From NCBI RefSeq assembly GCF_002944315.1, contig NZ_CP024311.1:3788501-3852500 (forward strand): a stretch of 64,000 bases of DNA. Reading direction: 5' to 3'. Of this stretch, positions 9,368 through 20,773 are shown one piece after another. The position numbers and the translations under genes are program-made. This stretch comes from Rhizobium sp. NXC24 (GTDB lineage: Bacteria > Pseudomonadota > Alphaproteobacteria > Rhizobiales > Rhizobiaceae). Each line of letters starts with the position of its first letter. Positions within the stretch are counted from its first letter, which is position 1. The notes beneath the pieces are model-generated. The model did not search any database. It was not told the origin of the DNA and was given only the letters and a program-made list of their open reading frames with translations.

Positions 9368-9850
9368 ATGGACCGTCACAAAATTCTGTTTGTTTGCGCC
9401 GGCAATATCTGCCGTTCACCCCTTGCCGAAGGCATCTTCCGGCATCTTGCGATCAAAGCCGGGCAAGGCTCCGAGTTCGAGGTCGATTCGGCCGGCACCG
9501 GCAGCTGGCATCAGGGCGAGAGGCCGGACCGCCGCTCCATGGAAGTCGCGTCGGACCACGGCGTCGATATTTCCGCTCAACGCGCACGCCGCATCGAGGC
9601 AGCCGATTTTCATCGGTTCGACCTGATCCTGACAATGGATCAAGACAATTTGAAGAATTTGCGCAAGATCGCGCCTGCCGATACGCTCGGCAAGCTGCAC
9701 CTCTTCAACGCCTTCACGCTTGGCAGCGGCAAAGACATCCCGGACCCCTACTACGGAGGTCACGAGGACTTCGAAGCGACCTACACCATGCTCTTGGCTG
9801 GCTGCAACGCGCTGTTGCCCTTGGCGGGAAAAGCGCTGCGAGCCTCGTGA
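9368..9850 (+). CDS. low-molecular-weight protein-tyrosine phosphatase
   Basis: This is a cytoplasmic phosphatase of the LMW-PTP family, 160 residues. The P-loop [13 protein letters not shown] has the nucleophile Cys10 and Arg16, and the general acid is Asp126 in the DPYYGG motif. Such enzymes act on phosphotyrosine proteins, or on phosphoarginine in some bacteria. The open frame begins 740 bases earlier, but the upstream part is antisense to phhB and DUF1232; [17 protein letters not shown] is the proper N-terminus. Its last 70 bases overlap the convergent thpR gene. Confidence 0.94.
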   Translation: MDRHKILFVCAGNICRSPLAEGIFRHLAIKAGQGSEFEVDSAGTGSWHQGERPDRRSMEVASDHGVDISAQRARRIEAADFHRFDLILTMDQDNLKNLRKIAPADTLGKLHLFNAFTLGSGKDIPDPYYGGHEDFEATYTMLLAGCNALLPLAGKALRAS

Positions 9851-10377
9851 AGCGGGAAGACCTCTTCGGTGAGATAGGGACCGCCGCCAACCGATTCGCG
9901 CGATGACAGCAGCACGAAGCGTCCTACCGTGAACGGCGCGGTGTAGAAGTTACCGCGACCGGAGAGATAGTGCACGACATCATCGACCCGCGACGACTTC
10001 AGCCGCGCGAGCGTGACATGCGGTGTGAACTTGCGCGGGTCCGGCGGCAGGCCGATGCGCTGGCAGATGCGTTCGATTTCGCCCTGCAGTGCGTACATAT
10101 CGGGCGTCTGCGTGACGCCGGCCCAGACCGAATGCGGCTTCTTCGAGCCGAAGGAACCGATGCCTTCCAACCGGAGCTGGAATTCCGGCCGGTCGATGCG
10201 GTCCAGTCGCTCGACGATTTCATCGGCGGTACGACCGTCGACATCGCCGATGAAACGCAAAGTGATGTGATAATTTTCAACGTCGATCCACCGGGCTCCG
10301 GGAAGACCGCCGCGCAACAACGAAAGGCTCATCGCCGCGTTGCGCGGAATTTCGAGGGCGGTAAAAAGTCTCGGCAT
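9781..10377 (-). CDS. thpR: RNA 2',3'-cyclic phosphodiesterase (2H family)
   Basis: This is a member of the 2H phosphoesterase superfamily, formerly annotated as 2'-5' RNA ligase, which opens 2',3'-cyclic phosphate ends of RNA. The two catalytic HxT motifs are present as HITLRF and HVTLARL. The product is 198 residues from the ATG at 10377 (MPRLFTALEIPR). The C-terminal ~23 residues are encoded antisense to the end of the tyrosine-phosphatase gene. It follows tesA by 68 bases on the same strand. Confidence 0.93.
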   Translation of the reverse strand: MPRLFTALEIPRNAAMSLSLLRGGLPGARWIDVENYHITLRFIGDVDGRTADEIVERLDRIDRPEFQLRLEGIGSFGSKKPHSVWAGVTQTPDMYALQGEIERICQRIGLPPDPRKFTPHVTLARLKSSRVDDVVHYLSGRGNFYTAPFTVGRFVLLSSRESVGGGPYLTEEVFPLHEARSAFPAKGNSALQPAKSMV

Positions 10378-10445
10378 AACGAGCACTCCCCGAATCTCTT
10401 GCAGATAACAACAGGGAATCATGCAATTGCAGCCGGTGCAAGCAC

Positions 10446-11096
10446 CTATTTCGCATGTGCGACAATCGTCCCAATGAAACTCGTCACCGCAGGCTGGAAA
10501 CGTTGCACCATCACATCGACACCCTGCGGGTTCGGATGCATGCCATCGCTCAATTGTAAGTCGGCATGCGTCGCGACGCCATCGAGAAAAAATGGATAGA
10601 GCGGCAGTTGATACTTGTCGGCAAGCCGCTTGTAGATCGGGTTGAACTTGGCCGCATAGTCCGGACCCATGTTCGGTGGCGCCAGCATGCCGGCGAGCAG
10701 GACGGGAATGTTGCGCTCCTTCAGCCGGCTGATGATGGTGTCGAGGTTCTTTTCCGTCTGTTCGGGCGGGATGCCGCGCAAGGCGTCGTTGGCGCCGAGT
10801 TCGAGGATCACGCCGTCGGTTCCGTCCGGTACCGACCAGTCGATGCGCGACAGGCCGCCGGAGCTGGTATCTCCGGACACGCCGGCATCGGCAATCACCA
10901 CATCCAGCCCCTTGGCCTTCAGCACCGCCTCCAGCTTGGCGGGAAATCCATCGCCCGGCGGCAGTTGATAGCCGGCCATGAGGCTGTCACCGAGACCAAC
11001 CAGTTGGATCGTTCGTGCATCGGCTGCACCGGCCGCGCCAAAGAAAAGACCGAAAACAATGACAGCGAAGTGAAACGCGGCAACTTTAAAACTCAT
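10446..11096 (-). CDS. tesA: SGNH-family arylesterase / acyl-CoA thioesterase I
   Basis: This is a periplasmic lipase/esterase of the GDSL (SGNH) family, 216 residues, with an N-terminal signal peptide (FHFAVIVFGLFFGAAGAADA). Block I is VGLGDSLMAGYQLP with the nucleophilic serine, block III is ELGANDALRG, and the catalytic Asp/His are in LSDGMHPN. It hydrolyses acyl thioesters and short esters. The gene is divergent from a YbbA/YbbP-like ABC system, the same arrangement as E. coli tesA-ybbAP. The start at 11096 is chosen because it places the signal peptide at the N-terminus; an upstream frame reaches 11177. Confidence 0.93.
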   Translation of the reverse strand: MSFKVAAFHFAVIVFGLFFGAAGAADARTIQLVGLGDSLMAGYQLPPGDGFPAKLEAVLKAKGLDVVIADAGVSGDTSSGGLSRIDWSVPDGTDGVILELGANDALRGIPPEQTEKNLDTIISRLKERNIPVLLAGMLAPPNMGPDYAAKFNPIYKRLADKYQLPLYPFFLDGVATHADLQLSDGMHPNPQGVDVMVQRFQPAVTSFIGTIVAHAK

Positions 11097-11170
11097 GATC
11101 CATTCCCTAAATTCGCCGTGAGGGCCAAATCGCGCCCGCCGTGGTCTCTGACGTATATAGGGCGTTCGCA

Positions 11171-11881
11171 TTGGCAAAAACCATCATCGAGCTGAAGAAG
11201 GCGGATTTGACGCTCGGCAACGCCGCCGCCTCCGTCCACGTACTGAAAGGCATCGACCTCACCGTTGCCGAAGGCGAATCCGTCGGCATCGTCGGCCCCT
11301 CCGGGTCCGGCAAGTCGACGTTGCTGATGGTGCTCGCCGGCCTCGAAAAGCTCGACAGCGGCGAGCTCCTGATCCGCGACACGCCCCTGCATAGCCTGAG
11401 CGAAGACCGCGTCGCCGATTTCCGCGGTCGCAATATCGGCATCGTGTTCCAGTCCTTCCATCTCATCGCCAATATGACGGCGCTGGAAAATGTCGCCGTG
11501 CCGCTGGAGCTGGCCAATGTTCGCGACGCCTTCGACATCGCCCGGCGCGAATTGCAGGCCGTCGGCCTCGGCGAGCGGCTGAGCCATTATCCCGGCCAGC
11601 TTTCAGGCGGCGAACAGCAACGCGTGGCGATCGCCCGCGCGCTCGCCCCGTCACCCGCCCTTTTGATCGCCGATGAGCCGACGGGCAATCTCGATACCGA
11701 TACCGGCCGGCAGATCGCCGACCTGCTTTTCGCCCAGCAGGCCGAGCGCGGCACGACGCTGCTGCTCGTCACCCATGATCCGGCGCTTGCCGCCCGCTGC
11801 TCCCGCCAGATCCACGTTCGCTCCGGCGAAATCGAGGGTGACAGCGCCCGCGCGCGGGCCAATCAGGCGGCGATAGCGTGA
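11171..11881 (+). CDS. ybbA: ABC transporter ATP-binding protein (YbbA/LolD type)
   Basis: This is the ATPase subunit of a MacB/LolCDE-type ABC system. Walker A is GPSGSGKSTLL, the signature is LSGGEQQRVAIARAL, Walker B is ALLIADEPTGNLD, and the switch histidine is in LLVTHDP. The TTG at 11171 starts LAKTIIELKKADLTLG, which fits the family N-terminus; a GTG at 11141 in the same frame is the alternative (246 residues). The stop overlaps the permease start by one base. The neighbouring permease and divergent tesA match the E. coli ybbA-ybbP-tesA locus. Confidence 0.93.
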   Translation: MAKTIIELKKADLTLGNAAASVHVLKGIDLTVAEGESVGIVGPSGSGKSTLLMVLAGLEKLDSGELLIRDTPLHSLSEDRVADFRGRNIGIVFQSFHLIANMTALENVAVPLELANVRDAFDIARRELQAVGLGERLSHYPGQLSGGEQQRVAIARALAPSPALLIADEPTGNLDTDTGRQIADLLFAQQAERGTTLLLVTHDPALAARCSRQIHVRSGEIEGDSARARANQAAIA

Positions 11882-14424
11882 TGGCGGCGGGAGCGCGCCT
11901 GACGCTTGCCTTTCGTCTGGCGCTGCGCGAATTGCGCGGCGGTCTCGGCGGTTTCTATATTTTCCTCGCCTGCATCGCCCTCGGCACCGGCGCAATCGCC
12001 GCCGTCAACTCCGTCTCGCGCTCGATCACCGACGCGATCTCGACGCAGGGCCAGTCGCTGCTTGCCGGCGACGTCCGTTTCGAGCTCAACAATCGCGCGG
12101 CGACGCCGGACGAACTCGCCTATCTCAACAGCCTCGGCCAGCTCTCCCAATCCACCGGCCTGCGCTCCATGGCCCGACTGCCCGACGGTTCCGATCAGGC
12201 CCTGGTCGAGGTCAAGGCGGTTGACGGCGCCTACCCGCTCTACGGCACCTTCGTGGCCGATCCGGATCAGCCGCTATCAACGCTGCTCACTGCCAAGGAC
12301 GGGGCCTATGGCGCCGTCGTCGCTCCCCTGCTGCTGGAACGGCTGAACCTCAAAATCGGCAGCGAACTGCTGCTCGGCAACGCCAGGCTCCGGATCACAG
12401 GCACGGTGAAGACCGAGCCGGATTCGGTATCCGAAGGTTTCGGCTTTGCGCCGCGATTGCTCACCAGCCGTGACGCTTTGGTCGCCTCGGGCCTGATCAC
12501 GACCGGGAGCCTTGTCGAACAGGTCTACAAGATCCGCATGGACGATCCCGCCAATGGCCTGGACAACATCGCCGCCCGCGCCAATACCGCTTTCCCGCAA
12601 GCCGGCTGGTCGATCCGAACGAGCAGCCGGGCAGCACCCGCGCTCGCCGACAACATCACCCGCTTCTCGCAATTCCTGACCCTGGTCGGCCTTACCGCGC
12701 TCATCGTCGGCGGCGTCGGTGTTGCCAACGCCGTGCGCGCTTTCCTCGATTCCAAGCGCACCACCATCGCCACCTTCAAATGCCTTGGCGCACCGGCATT
12801 GGTCGTCGTGATGATCTACCTGATCCAGATCGCCCTGCTTGCGCTGGCCGGCATAGCCGTCGGCCTGATCCTTGGTGCCATCGCGCCATTGCTCGCCTCG
12901 CAGTTCATGGCCGAATTCCTGCCGATTTCGACCGCGCCGCGGCTTTATCCCGGCCCTCTGACGCTTGCAGCGCTTTTCGGCCTGCTGACGACGCTCGCCT
13001 TCGCCATCCTGCCGCTCGGCCATGCCCGCGAAGTGCCGGCGACGGCGCTCTTCCGCGAACAGGGCTTCGAGGCTCGCCGCCTGCCAAGCTGGCCCTACCT
13101 GCTCGCCGCCGGCCTGCTGATGGCAGCACTGTCGGCACTTGCGATATACACCGCCTATGACCGCTTCATCGCCGTCGTCTTCATCGTTTCCATCGCCGTC
13201 GCCTTCGTCGTGCTGCGCGCCGTCGCGACCCTGTTGTCGTGGCTCGCCCGCCGCAGCCCGCGCGTCCATTCGCCGGCACTCCGTCTGGCGATCGGCAATA
13301 TTCATCGGCCGGGCGCGCTCACCGCCTCCGTGGTCCTCTCGCTCGGCCTCGGCCTGGCGCTCCTTGTGACCTTGACGCTGATCGACGGCAATATGCGCCA
13401 GGAGCTGACCGGACGCATGAGCGAGCAGGCGCCGAACTTCTTCTTCGTCGATATCCAGGGTTCGGAGCTCGACGGCTTCCGCAAGGTCGTGCAGGCGCAG
13501 GCGCCCGAGGGCAAGCTCGTCGAAGTGCCGATGCTGCGCGGCCGCATCGTCGCCTTCAATGGCGAGGACGTGACCAAGAGGAAGGTACCCCCGGCCGGCC
13601 AATGGGTGTTGCGCGGCGACCGCGGCATCACCTATGCCGAGACTCTCCCGGAGAACGCCGCCCTTACCGAAGGGCAATGGTGGGGCAAGGATTATGGCGG
13701 CGAACCGCTCGTCTCGTTCTCCGATGAGGAAGGCAAGGCGCTCGGCTTGAGGCTCGGTGACACCGTGACCGTGAACGTGCTCGGCCGCAACGTGACGGCC
13801 AAGATCGCCAGTTTCCGCAAGGTCCAGTGGCAGTCGCTGTCCATCAATTTCGTGATGATCTTTTCACCGAACACCTTCAAGGGCGCGCCGCATGCGTGGC
13901 TCGCAACCCTCACCGACCCCTCTGCTACGCCGGCGCAGGAAGCGGCGATCCTGAAGAATGTCACCAATACCTATCCGACGATCACTAGCGTCCGCGTCAA
14001 GGATGCGCTCGATATCGTCAACACTCTGGTCGGCCAGCTTGCCGCCGCGATCCGCGCCGCGGCGTCGGTGGCGCTGATCGCATCCGTGCTGGTGCTTGCG
14101 GGCGCGCTTGCTGCGGGAAACCGCGCACGCACCCATGACGCGGTCGTGCTGAAGACGCTCGGCGCGACGCGAGCCATGCTGATCCGCGCCTTCAGCTATG
14201 AATATCTGATGCTGGGAGCGGCGACCGCCGTCTTCGCGCTGCTCGCCGGTTCCGTCGCGGCCTGGTACATCGTCAGCCGCATCATGCACCTGCCGTCGAC
14301 CTTCCTCCCGGATGTCGCCTTCTCGACCCTCATCATCGCTCTGCTGTTGACGGTCGGGATCGGGCTGGTGGGCACTTGGCGCATTCTTGGCCAGAAAGCA
14401 GCGCCTGTCCTGCGCGAACTCTGA
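11881..14424 (+). CDS. ybbP: ABC transporter permease (YbbP-like, FtsX domain)
   Basis: This is an 847-residue permease partner of the preceding ATPase. An N-terminal helix (LACIALGTGAIAAVNSVSRS) is followed by a large periplasmic domain. Two FtsX-type membrane bundles follow, one near residues 260-460 and one at the C-terminus (ASVLVLAGALAAGNRARTHD, TLGATRAMLIRAF). The organisation matches E. coli YbbP and the LolC/E superfamily. These systems are mechanotransducers or lipid/lipoprotein handlers rather than classical importers; the substrate of YbbAP is not established. Translation is coupled to the ATPase by the one-base overlap. Confidence 0.93.
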   Translation: MAAGARLTLAFRLALRELRGGLGGFYIFLACIALGTGAIAAVNSVSRSITDAISTQGQSLLAGDVRFELNNRAATPDELAYLNSLGQLSQSTGLRSMARLPDGSDQALVEVKAVDGAYPLYGTFVADPDQPLSTLLTAKDGAYGAVVAPLLLERLNLKIGSELLLGNARLRITGTVKTEPDSVSEGFGFAPRLLTSRDALVASGLITTGSLVEQVYKIRMDDPANGLDNIAARANTAFPQAGWSIRTSSRAAPALADNITRFSQFLTLVGLTALIVGGVGVANAVRAFLDSKRTTIATFKCLGAPALVVVMIYLIQIALLALAGIAVGLILGAIAPLLASQFMAEFLPISTAPRLYPGPLTLAALFGLLTTLAFAILPLGHAREVPATALFREQGFEARRLPSWPYLLAAGLLMAALSALAIYTAYDRFIAVVFIVSIAVAFVVLRAVATLLSWLARRSPRVHSPALRLAIGNIHRPGALTASVVLSLGLGLALLVTLTLIDGNMRQELTGRMSEQAPNFFFVDIQGSELDGFRKVVQAQAPEGKLVEVPMLRGRIVAFNGEDVTKRKVPPAGQWVLRGDRGITYAETLPENAALTEGQWWGKDYGGEPLVSFSDEEGKALGLRLGDTVTVNVLGRNVTAKIASFRKVQWQSLSINFVMIFSPNTFKGAPHAWLATLTDPSATPAQEAAILKNVTNTYPTITSVRVKDALDIVNTLVGQLAAAIRAAASVALIASVLVLAGALAAGNRARTHDAVVLKTLGATRAMLIRAFSYEYLMLGAATAVFALLAGSVAAWYIVSRIMHLPSTFLPDVAFSTLIIALLLTVGIGLVGTWRILGQKAAPVLREL

Positions 14425-14539
14425 GCGCAAGAACCTGAAAAAGTCTGCGCCGCCAAGGCGCCCGAGGCATTAACCGAGCGTCGGGAAATAGCCCGATATT
14501 ACGCCGATTTAACCCTGCCGCCGCCGCTTAGCTCTTGTG

Positions 14540-14649
14540 CATGGGGCGTGAAAGCCTCATATTCTGTGCAGGCATGCTGGAGCTCCGCAGCGGCGCCTGG
14601 GACCAAGTGCCCGACACGCTACTCACATCGGAGCTTGAAAGAGGAAAAC
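14540..14649 (+). promoter_or_regulatory. Putative ybhL leader RNA
   Basis: The gene downstream is a YbhL/Bax-inhibitor homologue. In Rhizobiales such genes carry a conserved structured leader called the ybhL motif, as I recall from comparative-genomics work. The sequence shows a long 5' region in which AGCTCCG (14581-14587) can pair with CGGAGCT (14629-14635), enclosing GC-rich smaller elements and ending just before the GAGGAA ribosome-binding site at 14641. The boundaries and identity are inferred from gene context, not from a covariance-model match. Confidence 0.5.
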
Positions 14650-15390
14650 ATGGCTGACTTTCGCAATTACCAAAACCGGGCGCCCAGCGGCGCGCAAACC
14701 GGTGCGATGATAGATGAGGGCCTTCGAGCTTACATGCTCAAGGTCTATAACCTGATGGCGCTGGGTCTGGCGATCACGGGTTTGGCCGCCTATTTCGCAT
14801 TTTCGCTCGCCTTCGCTGACGGGCAGATCACAGCTTTCGGCCAGGCGATCTACCTGAGCCCGCTGCGTTGGGTCGTCATCCTCGCTCCCTTGGCGATGGT
14901 GTTCTTCCTGAGCTTCAGGATCAATAGCATGAGCGTGGCCGCCGCGACGACGACCTTCTGGGTCTATGCCGCTTTGGTGGGCCTGTCGCTGTCGTCGATC
15001 TTCATCATCTACACCGGCCAGAGCGTCGTGCAGACCTTCTTCGTGACCGCCGCCTCCTTCGGCGCGCTGTCGCTGTTCGGCTACACGACGAAGCGTAACC
15101 TTTCGGCGATGGGCTCGTTCCTGATGATGGGTCTCTTCGGCCTGATCATCGCGATGCTCGTCAACATCTTCCTGCATTCGTCCGCTCTGCAGTTCGCCAT
15201 CTCGGTGATCGGCGTGCTGATCTTCGCAGGCCTGACCGCCTGGGATACGCAGCGGATCAAGGAAATGTACTATGAAGCCGACGACGTCGCCGTTGCTGGC
15301 CGCAAGGCGATCATGGGCGCGCTGACGCTCTACCTCGACTTCATCAACCTGTTCATGTTCCTGCTGCAGTTCATGGGCAACCGCAAATAA
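14650..15390 (+). CDS. ybhL: Bax inhibitor-1/YccA family membrane protein (YbhL-like)
   Basis: This is a 246-residue inner-membrane protein with seven hydrophobic segments, belonging to the BI-1/TMBIM family. Family members form pH-dependent calcium leak channels, but the role in rhizobia is unsettled. The conserved C-terminal features are present: AGLTAWDTQRIKEMY and LYLDFINLFMFLLQFMG. The ATG at 14650 has a GAGGAA site nine bases upstream; the open frame upstream to 14548 is within the leader. A strong terminator follows at 15417-15445. Confidence 0.94.
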   Translation: MADFRNYQNRAPSGAQTGAMIDEGLRAYMLKVYNLMALGLAITGLAAYFAFSLAFADGQITAFGQAIYLSPLRWVVILAPLAMVFFLSFRINSMSVAAATTTFWVYAALVGLSLSSIFIIYTGQSVVQTFFVTAASFGALSLFGYTTKRNLSAMGSFLMMGLFGLIIAMLVNIFLHSSALQFAISVIGVLIFAGLTAWDTQRIKEMYYEADDVAVAGRKAIMGALTLYLDFINLFMFLLQFMGNRK

Positions 15391-15416
15391 CTCATGCGAC
15401 ATGAATGATCCTTCGA

Positions 15417-15445
15417 AAAGGCGGCTCCGGCCGCCTTTTCTGTTT
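15417..15445 (+). terminator. Rho-independent terminator after ybhL
   Basis: AAAAGGCGGC and GCCGCCTTTT form a stem with a TCCG loop, followed by a T-rich run. It lies 27 bases after the ybhL stop. Confidence 0.85.
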
Positions 15446-15512
15446 GCCTTGCTGCTTCGGACACGGCTTTATTATCCGCCATTGAAATCGCAGATCAGGC
15501 AATAAAACCCAG

Positions 15513-16070
15513 ATGTCCTTCCGCCTTCGCAACGCCACCTCAGCCGACCTTCCCTTCATCACCGCCATCTACCGCGACTCCGTTTTGAACGGCACCGCAA
15601 GCTATGAGATCGTTCCGCCGGGCGAAGAGGAGATGGCAGGCCGCTTCCAGGCGATCCGTGACAAGGGCTACCCGTATATCGCCGCCGAAGACGAAGACGG
15701 AGCCTTCCTCGGCTATGCCTATGCCTCCGCATTCCGCACGCGGCCGGCCTATCGCTGGATGGTGGAGGATTCGATCTATCTCGCGCCCGAAGCCCGGGGC
15801 CGCGGCATCGGCAAGGCGCTGCTGGCAAATCTGGTGGAAACCTGCCAGAGCCTCGGCTTCCGCCAGATGATCGCCGTCATTGGCGGCGCCCACCCGGCCT
15901 CCGTCGCCCTTCACCGCGCCGCCGGTTTTACCGAGACAGGCCTGTTGAAGGGTACCGGCTACAAGCACGGCCGCTGGCTGGACACGATGCTGATGCAGAA
16001 GCCGCTGGGCGAAGGTATGGAAACTGACCCCGATCCATCAGTCTATCCGGGAACGCTATTCAGCGAATAG
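15513..16070 (+). CDS. GNAT family N-acetyltransferase (phosphinothricin-acetyltransferase-like)
   Basis: This is a 185-residue acetyltransferase. The acetyl-CoA binding motif A is visible as SIYLAPEARGRGIGKALLAN, followed by QMIAVIGGAHPASVALHRAA and GFTETGLLKGTGYKHGRWLD. This pattern is characteristic of the PAT/YncA-like subgroup (phosphinothricin, methionine sulfone or sulfoximine acetyltransferases). The natural substrate is not predictable. The ATG at 15513 is preceded by an A-rich stretch rather than a strong ribosome-binding site. Confidence 0.9.
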   Translation: MSFRLRNATSADLPFITAIYRDSVLNGTASYEIVPPGEEEMAGRFQAIRDKGYPYIAAEDEDGAFLGYAYASAFRTRPAYRWMVEDSIYLAPEARGRGIGKALLANLVETCQSLGFRQMIAVIGGAHPASVALHRAAGFTETGLLKGTGYKHGRWLDTMLMQKPLGEGMETDPDPSVYPGTLFSE

Positions 16071-16085
16071 CGCAGCAGGCGAAGA

Positions 16086-16487
16086 TCACTTCTCCACCAG
16101 CTTGAGCTGCTTATCAAAAACCTTCAGCACCTGCGTCAGGTCGTGGCCGCGCTTCAGGATCATGCCATTGGTACTGATTACGGAAAACGCGCCCTGTTTG
16201 GCGGCGAGCTTCGGGTTTTTCTCGATGCGGAAGAGCGGCAGCTCGCCGGAGCGCTTGAAGACCGAGAAAACCGCCTTTTCCCTGAGATGGTCGAGGGCGT
16301 AGTCACGCCATTCACCCTCGCCGACCATGCGGCCGTAGATCCACAGAATTGCGTCCAGCTCCCTGCGGTGGAAAGTCACCGGCAGCGGGTCCTTGCTCTG
16401 TTTATATTCTCTGAGATCAACGACGACGGAAGAAGTGGTGTCGACGGAACGGCTTTCGCCGTGTCGCAATTCCGGCTGATCAGTCAT
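16086..16487 (-). CDS. DUF2794 family protein
   Basis: This is a 133-residue protein of the alphaproteobacterial DUF2794 family. The family core is seen as VTFHRRELDAILWIYGRMVG, EGEWRDYALDHLREKAVFSV and LRFRIEKNP-like segments. It has no signal peptide or membrane segment. Function is unknown. The ATG at 16487 has a GGGGGA ribosome-binding site. It is convergent with the GNAT gene, with 15 bases between stops. Confidence 0.88.
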   Translation of the reverse strand: MTDQPELRHGESRSVDTTSSVVVDLREYKQSKDPLPVTFHRRELDAILWIYGRMVGEGEWRDYALDHLREKAVFSVFKRSGELPLFRIEKNPKLAAKQGAFSVISTNGMILKRGHDLTQVLKVFDKQLKLVEK

Positions 16488-16815
16488 CAATCCCCCAGGG
16501 GTTGTGTCATGACAAGAAGATGACAGTTTGCCTCAGCCACGGCAAATTGCAAGACCAAGAGGCACTCACAATTTCTTGCGCTTCGAGCAAAGCATCTTGG
16601 CTGCGCCGCATTTCAGTCAAAACGAAGCCCCATTTACCGGAACTATAGGGATCGGTTTGGCGCCGCCGCGCCAAACGGCCCGGCCGGGGCGTATCGACCG
16701 AACCCCAGCCCCGAATGCGCCCTCGCCGGGCACTCTCCTCCTTTCGGCAAAGCCGAAACAGAACTTTGGCGCCAGCCGAAATGGAGCCTTTCGACTGACG
16801 TCGGAAAAATGCAGA
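16488..16815. other. Hairpin-rich intergenic region between DUF1223 and DUF2794 genes
   Basis: This 328-base gap has no convincing gene. It contains the palindrome TTTGGCGC/GCGCCAAA near 16658-16677 and the hairpin TTTCGGC-AAA-GCCGAAA near 16742-16758. Neither is followed by a T-run. The minus-strand promoter for DUF2794 must lie in the right-hand part of the first ~100 bases. A small RNA or degenerate repeat is possible but not shown. Confidence 0.4.
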
Positions 16816-17559
16816 TCAGCCGTCGGTCCCGGCCGTCAGGACGGTCGCGCCGATGATCGCCGCCGGGTCGCCCGATGGCGTCGACGACTGCAACAGAACC
16901 GCCAGGCCGCGCCGACCGGCCTTATCCAACACATTGGCGGGCAACACGACATTCAAGGCCTTGCCGTCCCACATGCCGACTGTTTCAATGTCCGAAACCG
17001 CGTGCAGATAAGTGATCTGCTGGCCGTTGTTCTCGCCGGCCTTCGGCGAAACCTGCTGTTCCCTATCGAAATAGGCGACGACCACATTTGCCCGGCCCTG
17101 GCCTGCGCCGATCTTGATCTCCAGTTCGTCACCCTTCATGGCGGCACTGACGGGAACCGTCAGACCCTTGCCCTGGCGCTGGAAATCGTCGAGCTTGAAG
17201 TTGATGGCGTTTAGATCCGCACCGTTTAGGTGATCACGGCCATTGATGATCGCCTGCGGCGTATAAACCCCACTGCGGCCGAGCGTACGGGCATAGGCAT
17301 ATTGCCGGGCCGTATTGTCCTTGGAGGCCATCGTGTCGTTCCAGCCGAGATAATTCCAGTAGTCGACGTGATAGGCGAGCGCGACGACGTCGCCCTGGCG
17401 GATCAGCTTCTCAAATGCAGCATCGGCCGGCGGACAGGAGGCGCAGCCCTGAGACGTGAAGAGTTCGACGACGCCTTTGATTTTGGCAAGCTCCTGCGCA
17501 TGCAGCGAACTTGCGAGCGCGATGCCTGCTAGAAGTGGAACCAAAAACCGTAAGCGCAT
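16816..17559 (-). CDS. DUF1223 family thioredoxin-like exported protein
   Basis: This is a 247-residue protein with an N-terminal signal peptide (FLVPLLAGIALASSLHAQE) and the DUF1223 domain. It opens with the thioredoxin-like motif VELFTSQGCASCPPADAAFE containing a CxxC pair. Conserved DYWNYLGWND and YTPQAIINGRDH follow. The export signal and redox-like motif suggest a periplasmic role, but none is established for the family. The ATG at 17559 lies far from any upstream gene, so it is probably monocistronic. Confidence 0.9.
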   Translation of the reverse strand: MRLRFLVPLLAGIALASSLHAQELAKIKGVVELFTSQGCASCPPADAAFEKLIRQGDVVALAYHVDYWNYLGWNDTMASKDNTARQYAYARTLGRSGVYTPQAIINGRDHLNGADLNAINFKLDDFQRQGKGLTVPVSAAMKGDELEIKIGAGQGRANVVVAYFDREQQVSPKAGENNGQQITYLHAVSDIETVGMWDGKALNVVLPANVLDKAGRRGLAVLLQSSTPSGDPAAIIGATVLTAGTDG

Positions 17560-17756
17560 GCCGTTGTACCTCTTTCTCAGACCTTGAAGGCCTTGTGCTG
17601 GCAGGAACCCGAAACCGCGTCGCGCTTCTCAGGATGTCCGTAGGGCCTCATCAAGCCTGATAAATCTGAAACAAGAGATAATAGCTAAGCACGATGACGC
17701 AAAGTCACGAAGGGGTGAGACGAAGGCCTGGAGCCATTAGCGTCGTACACATCGGC

Positions 17757-17798
17757 GTGAAAAACAAGACGCCGCCGGAGAGATGCTCCGGCGGCGTG
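17757..17798 (-). terminator. Rho-independent terminator after acnA
   Basis: On the minus strand ACGCCGCCGGAG and CTCCGGCGGCGT form a perfect 12-bp stem, followed by CTTGTTTTTC. It lies 22 bases after the acnA stop. Confidence 0.85.
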
Positions 17799-17819
17799 TA
17801 TAGGTGATCTAAACGTCAA

Positions 17820-20510
<2,691 letters not shown>

Positions 20511-20712
20511 GAGATACCCCGTTTCTGATAGCCAACACAGTCGTGCGAACGCCTATGCACTTTATGCACATCAGGATGCGGGTACGGCCATTTCCGCTGT
20601 CCGCACGTAAGGCAGAAAACCTTATGTTCGGCGCAAGGATGAAATTCACGCCGACCGCTGGCGTGGTTGCGGGTCTTATAGATAATTTCGTAAAGACTTG
20701 CCAGAGTGGCGG

Positions 20713-20738
20713 AGCGCAAATTTGGACAATTTTTTGCG
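20713..20738. promoter_or_regulatory. Inverted repeat in the acnA-ccmA divergent region
   Basis: Arms GCGCAAA and TTTGCGC are separated by 12 A/T-rich bases, 36 bases before the ccmA start. It could be an operator for either divergent gene or a weak hairpin in the ccmA leader. No regulator is assigned. Confidence 0.3.
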
Positions 20739-20773
20739 CACTGCGGCAACGAAAACGGGGAAAGCCTGAGCGG

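Noticed and set aside
12277..13677. Long minus-strand open frame of 466 codons inside the YbbP-like permease gene
   Set aside because: It is antisense to a well-supported gene. Its translation is rich in Arg, Gly and Asp with no domain, as expected of a high-GC shadow frame.
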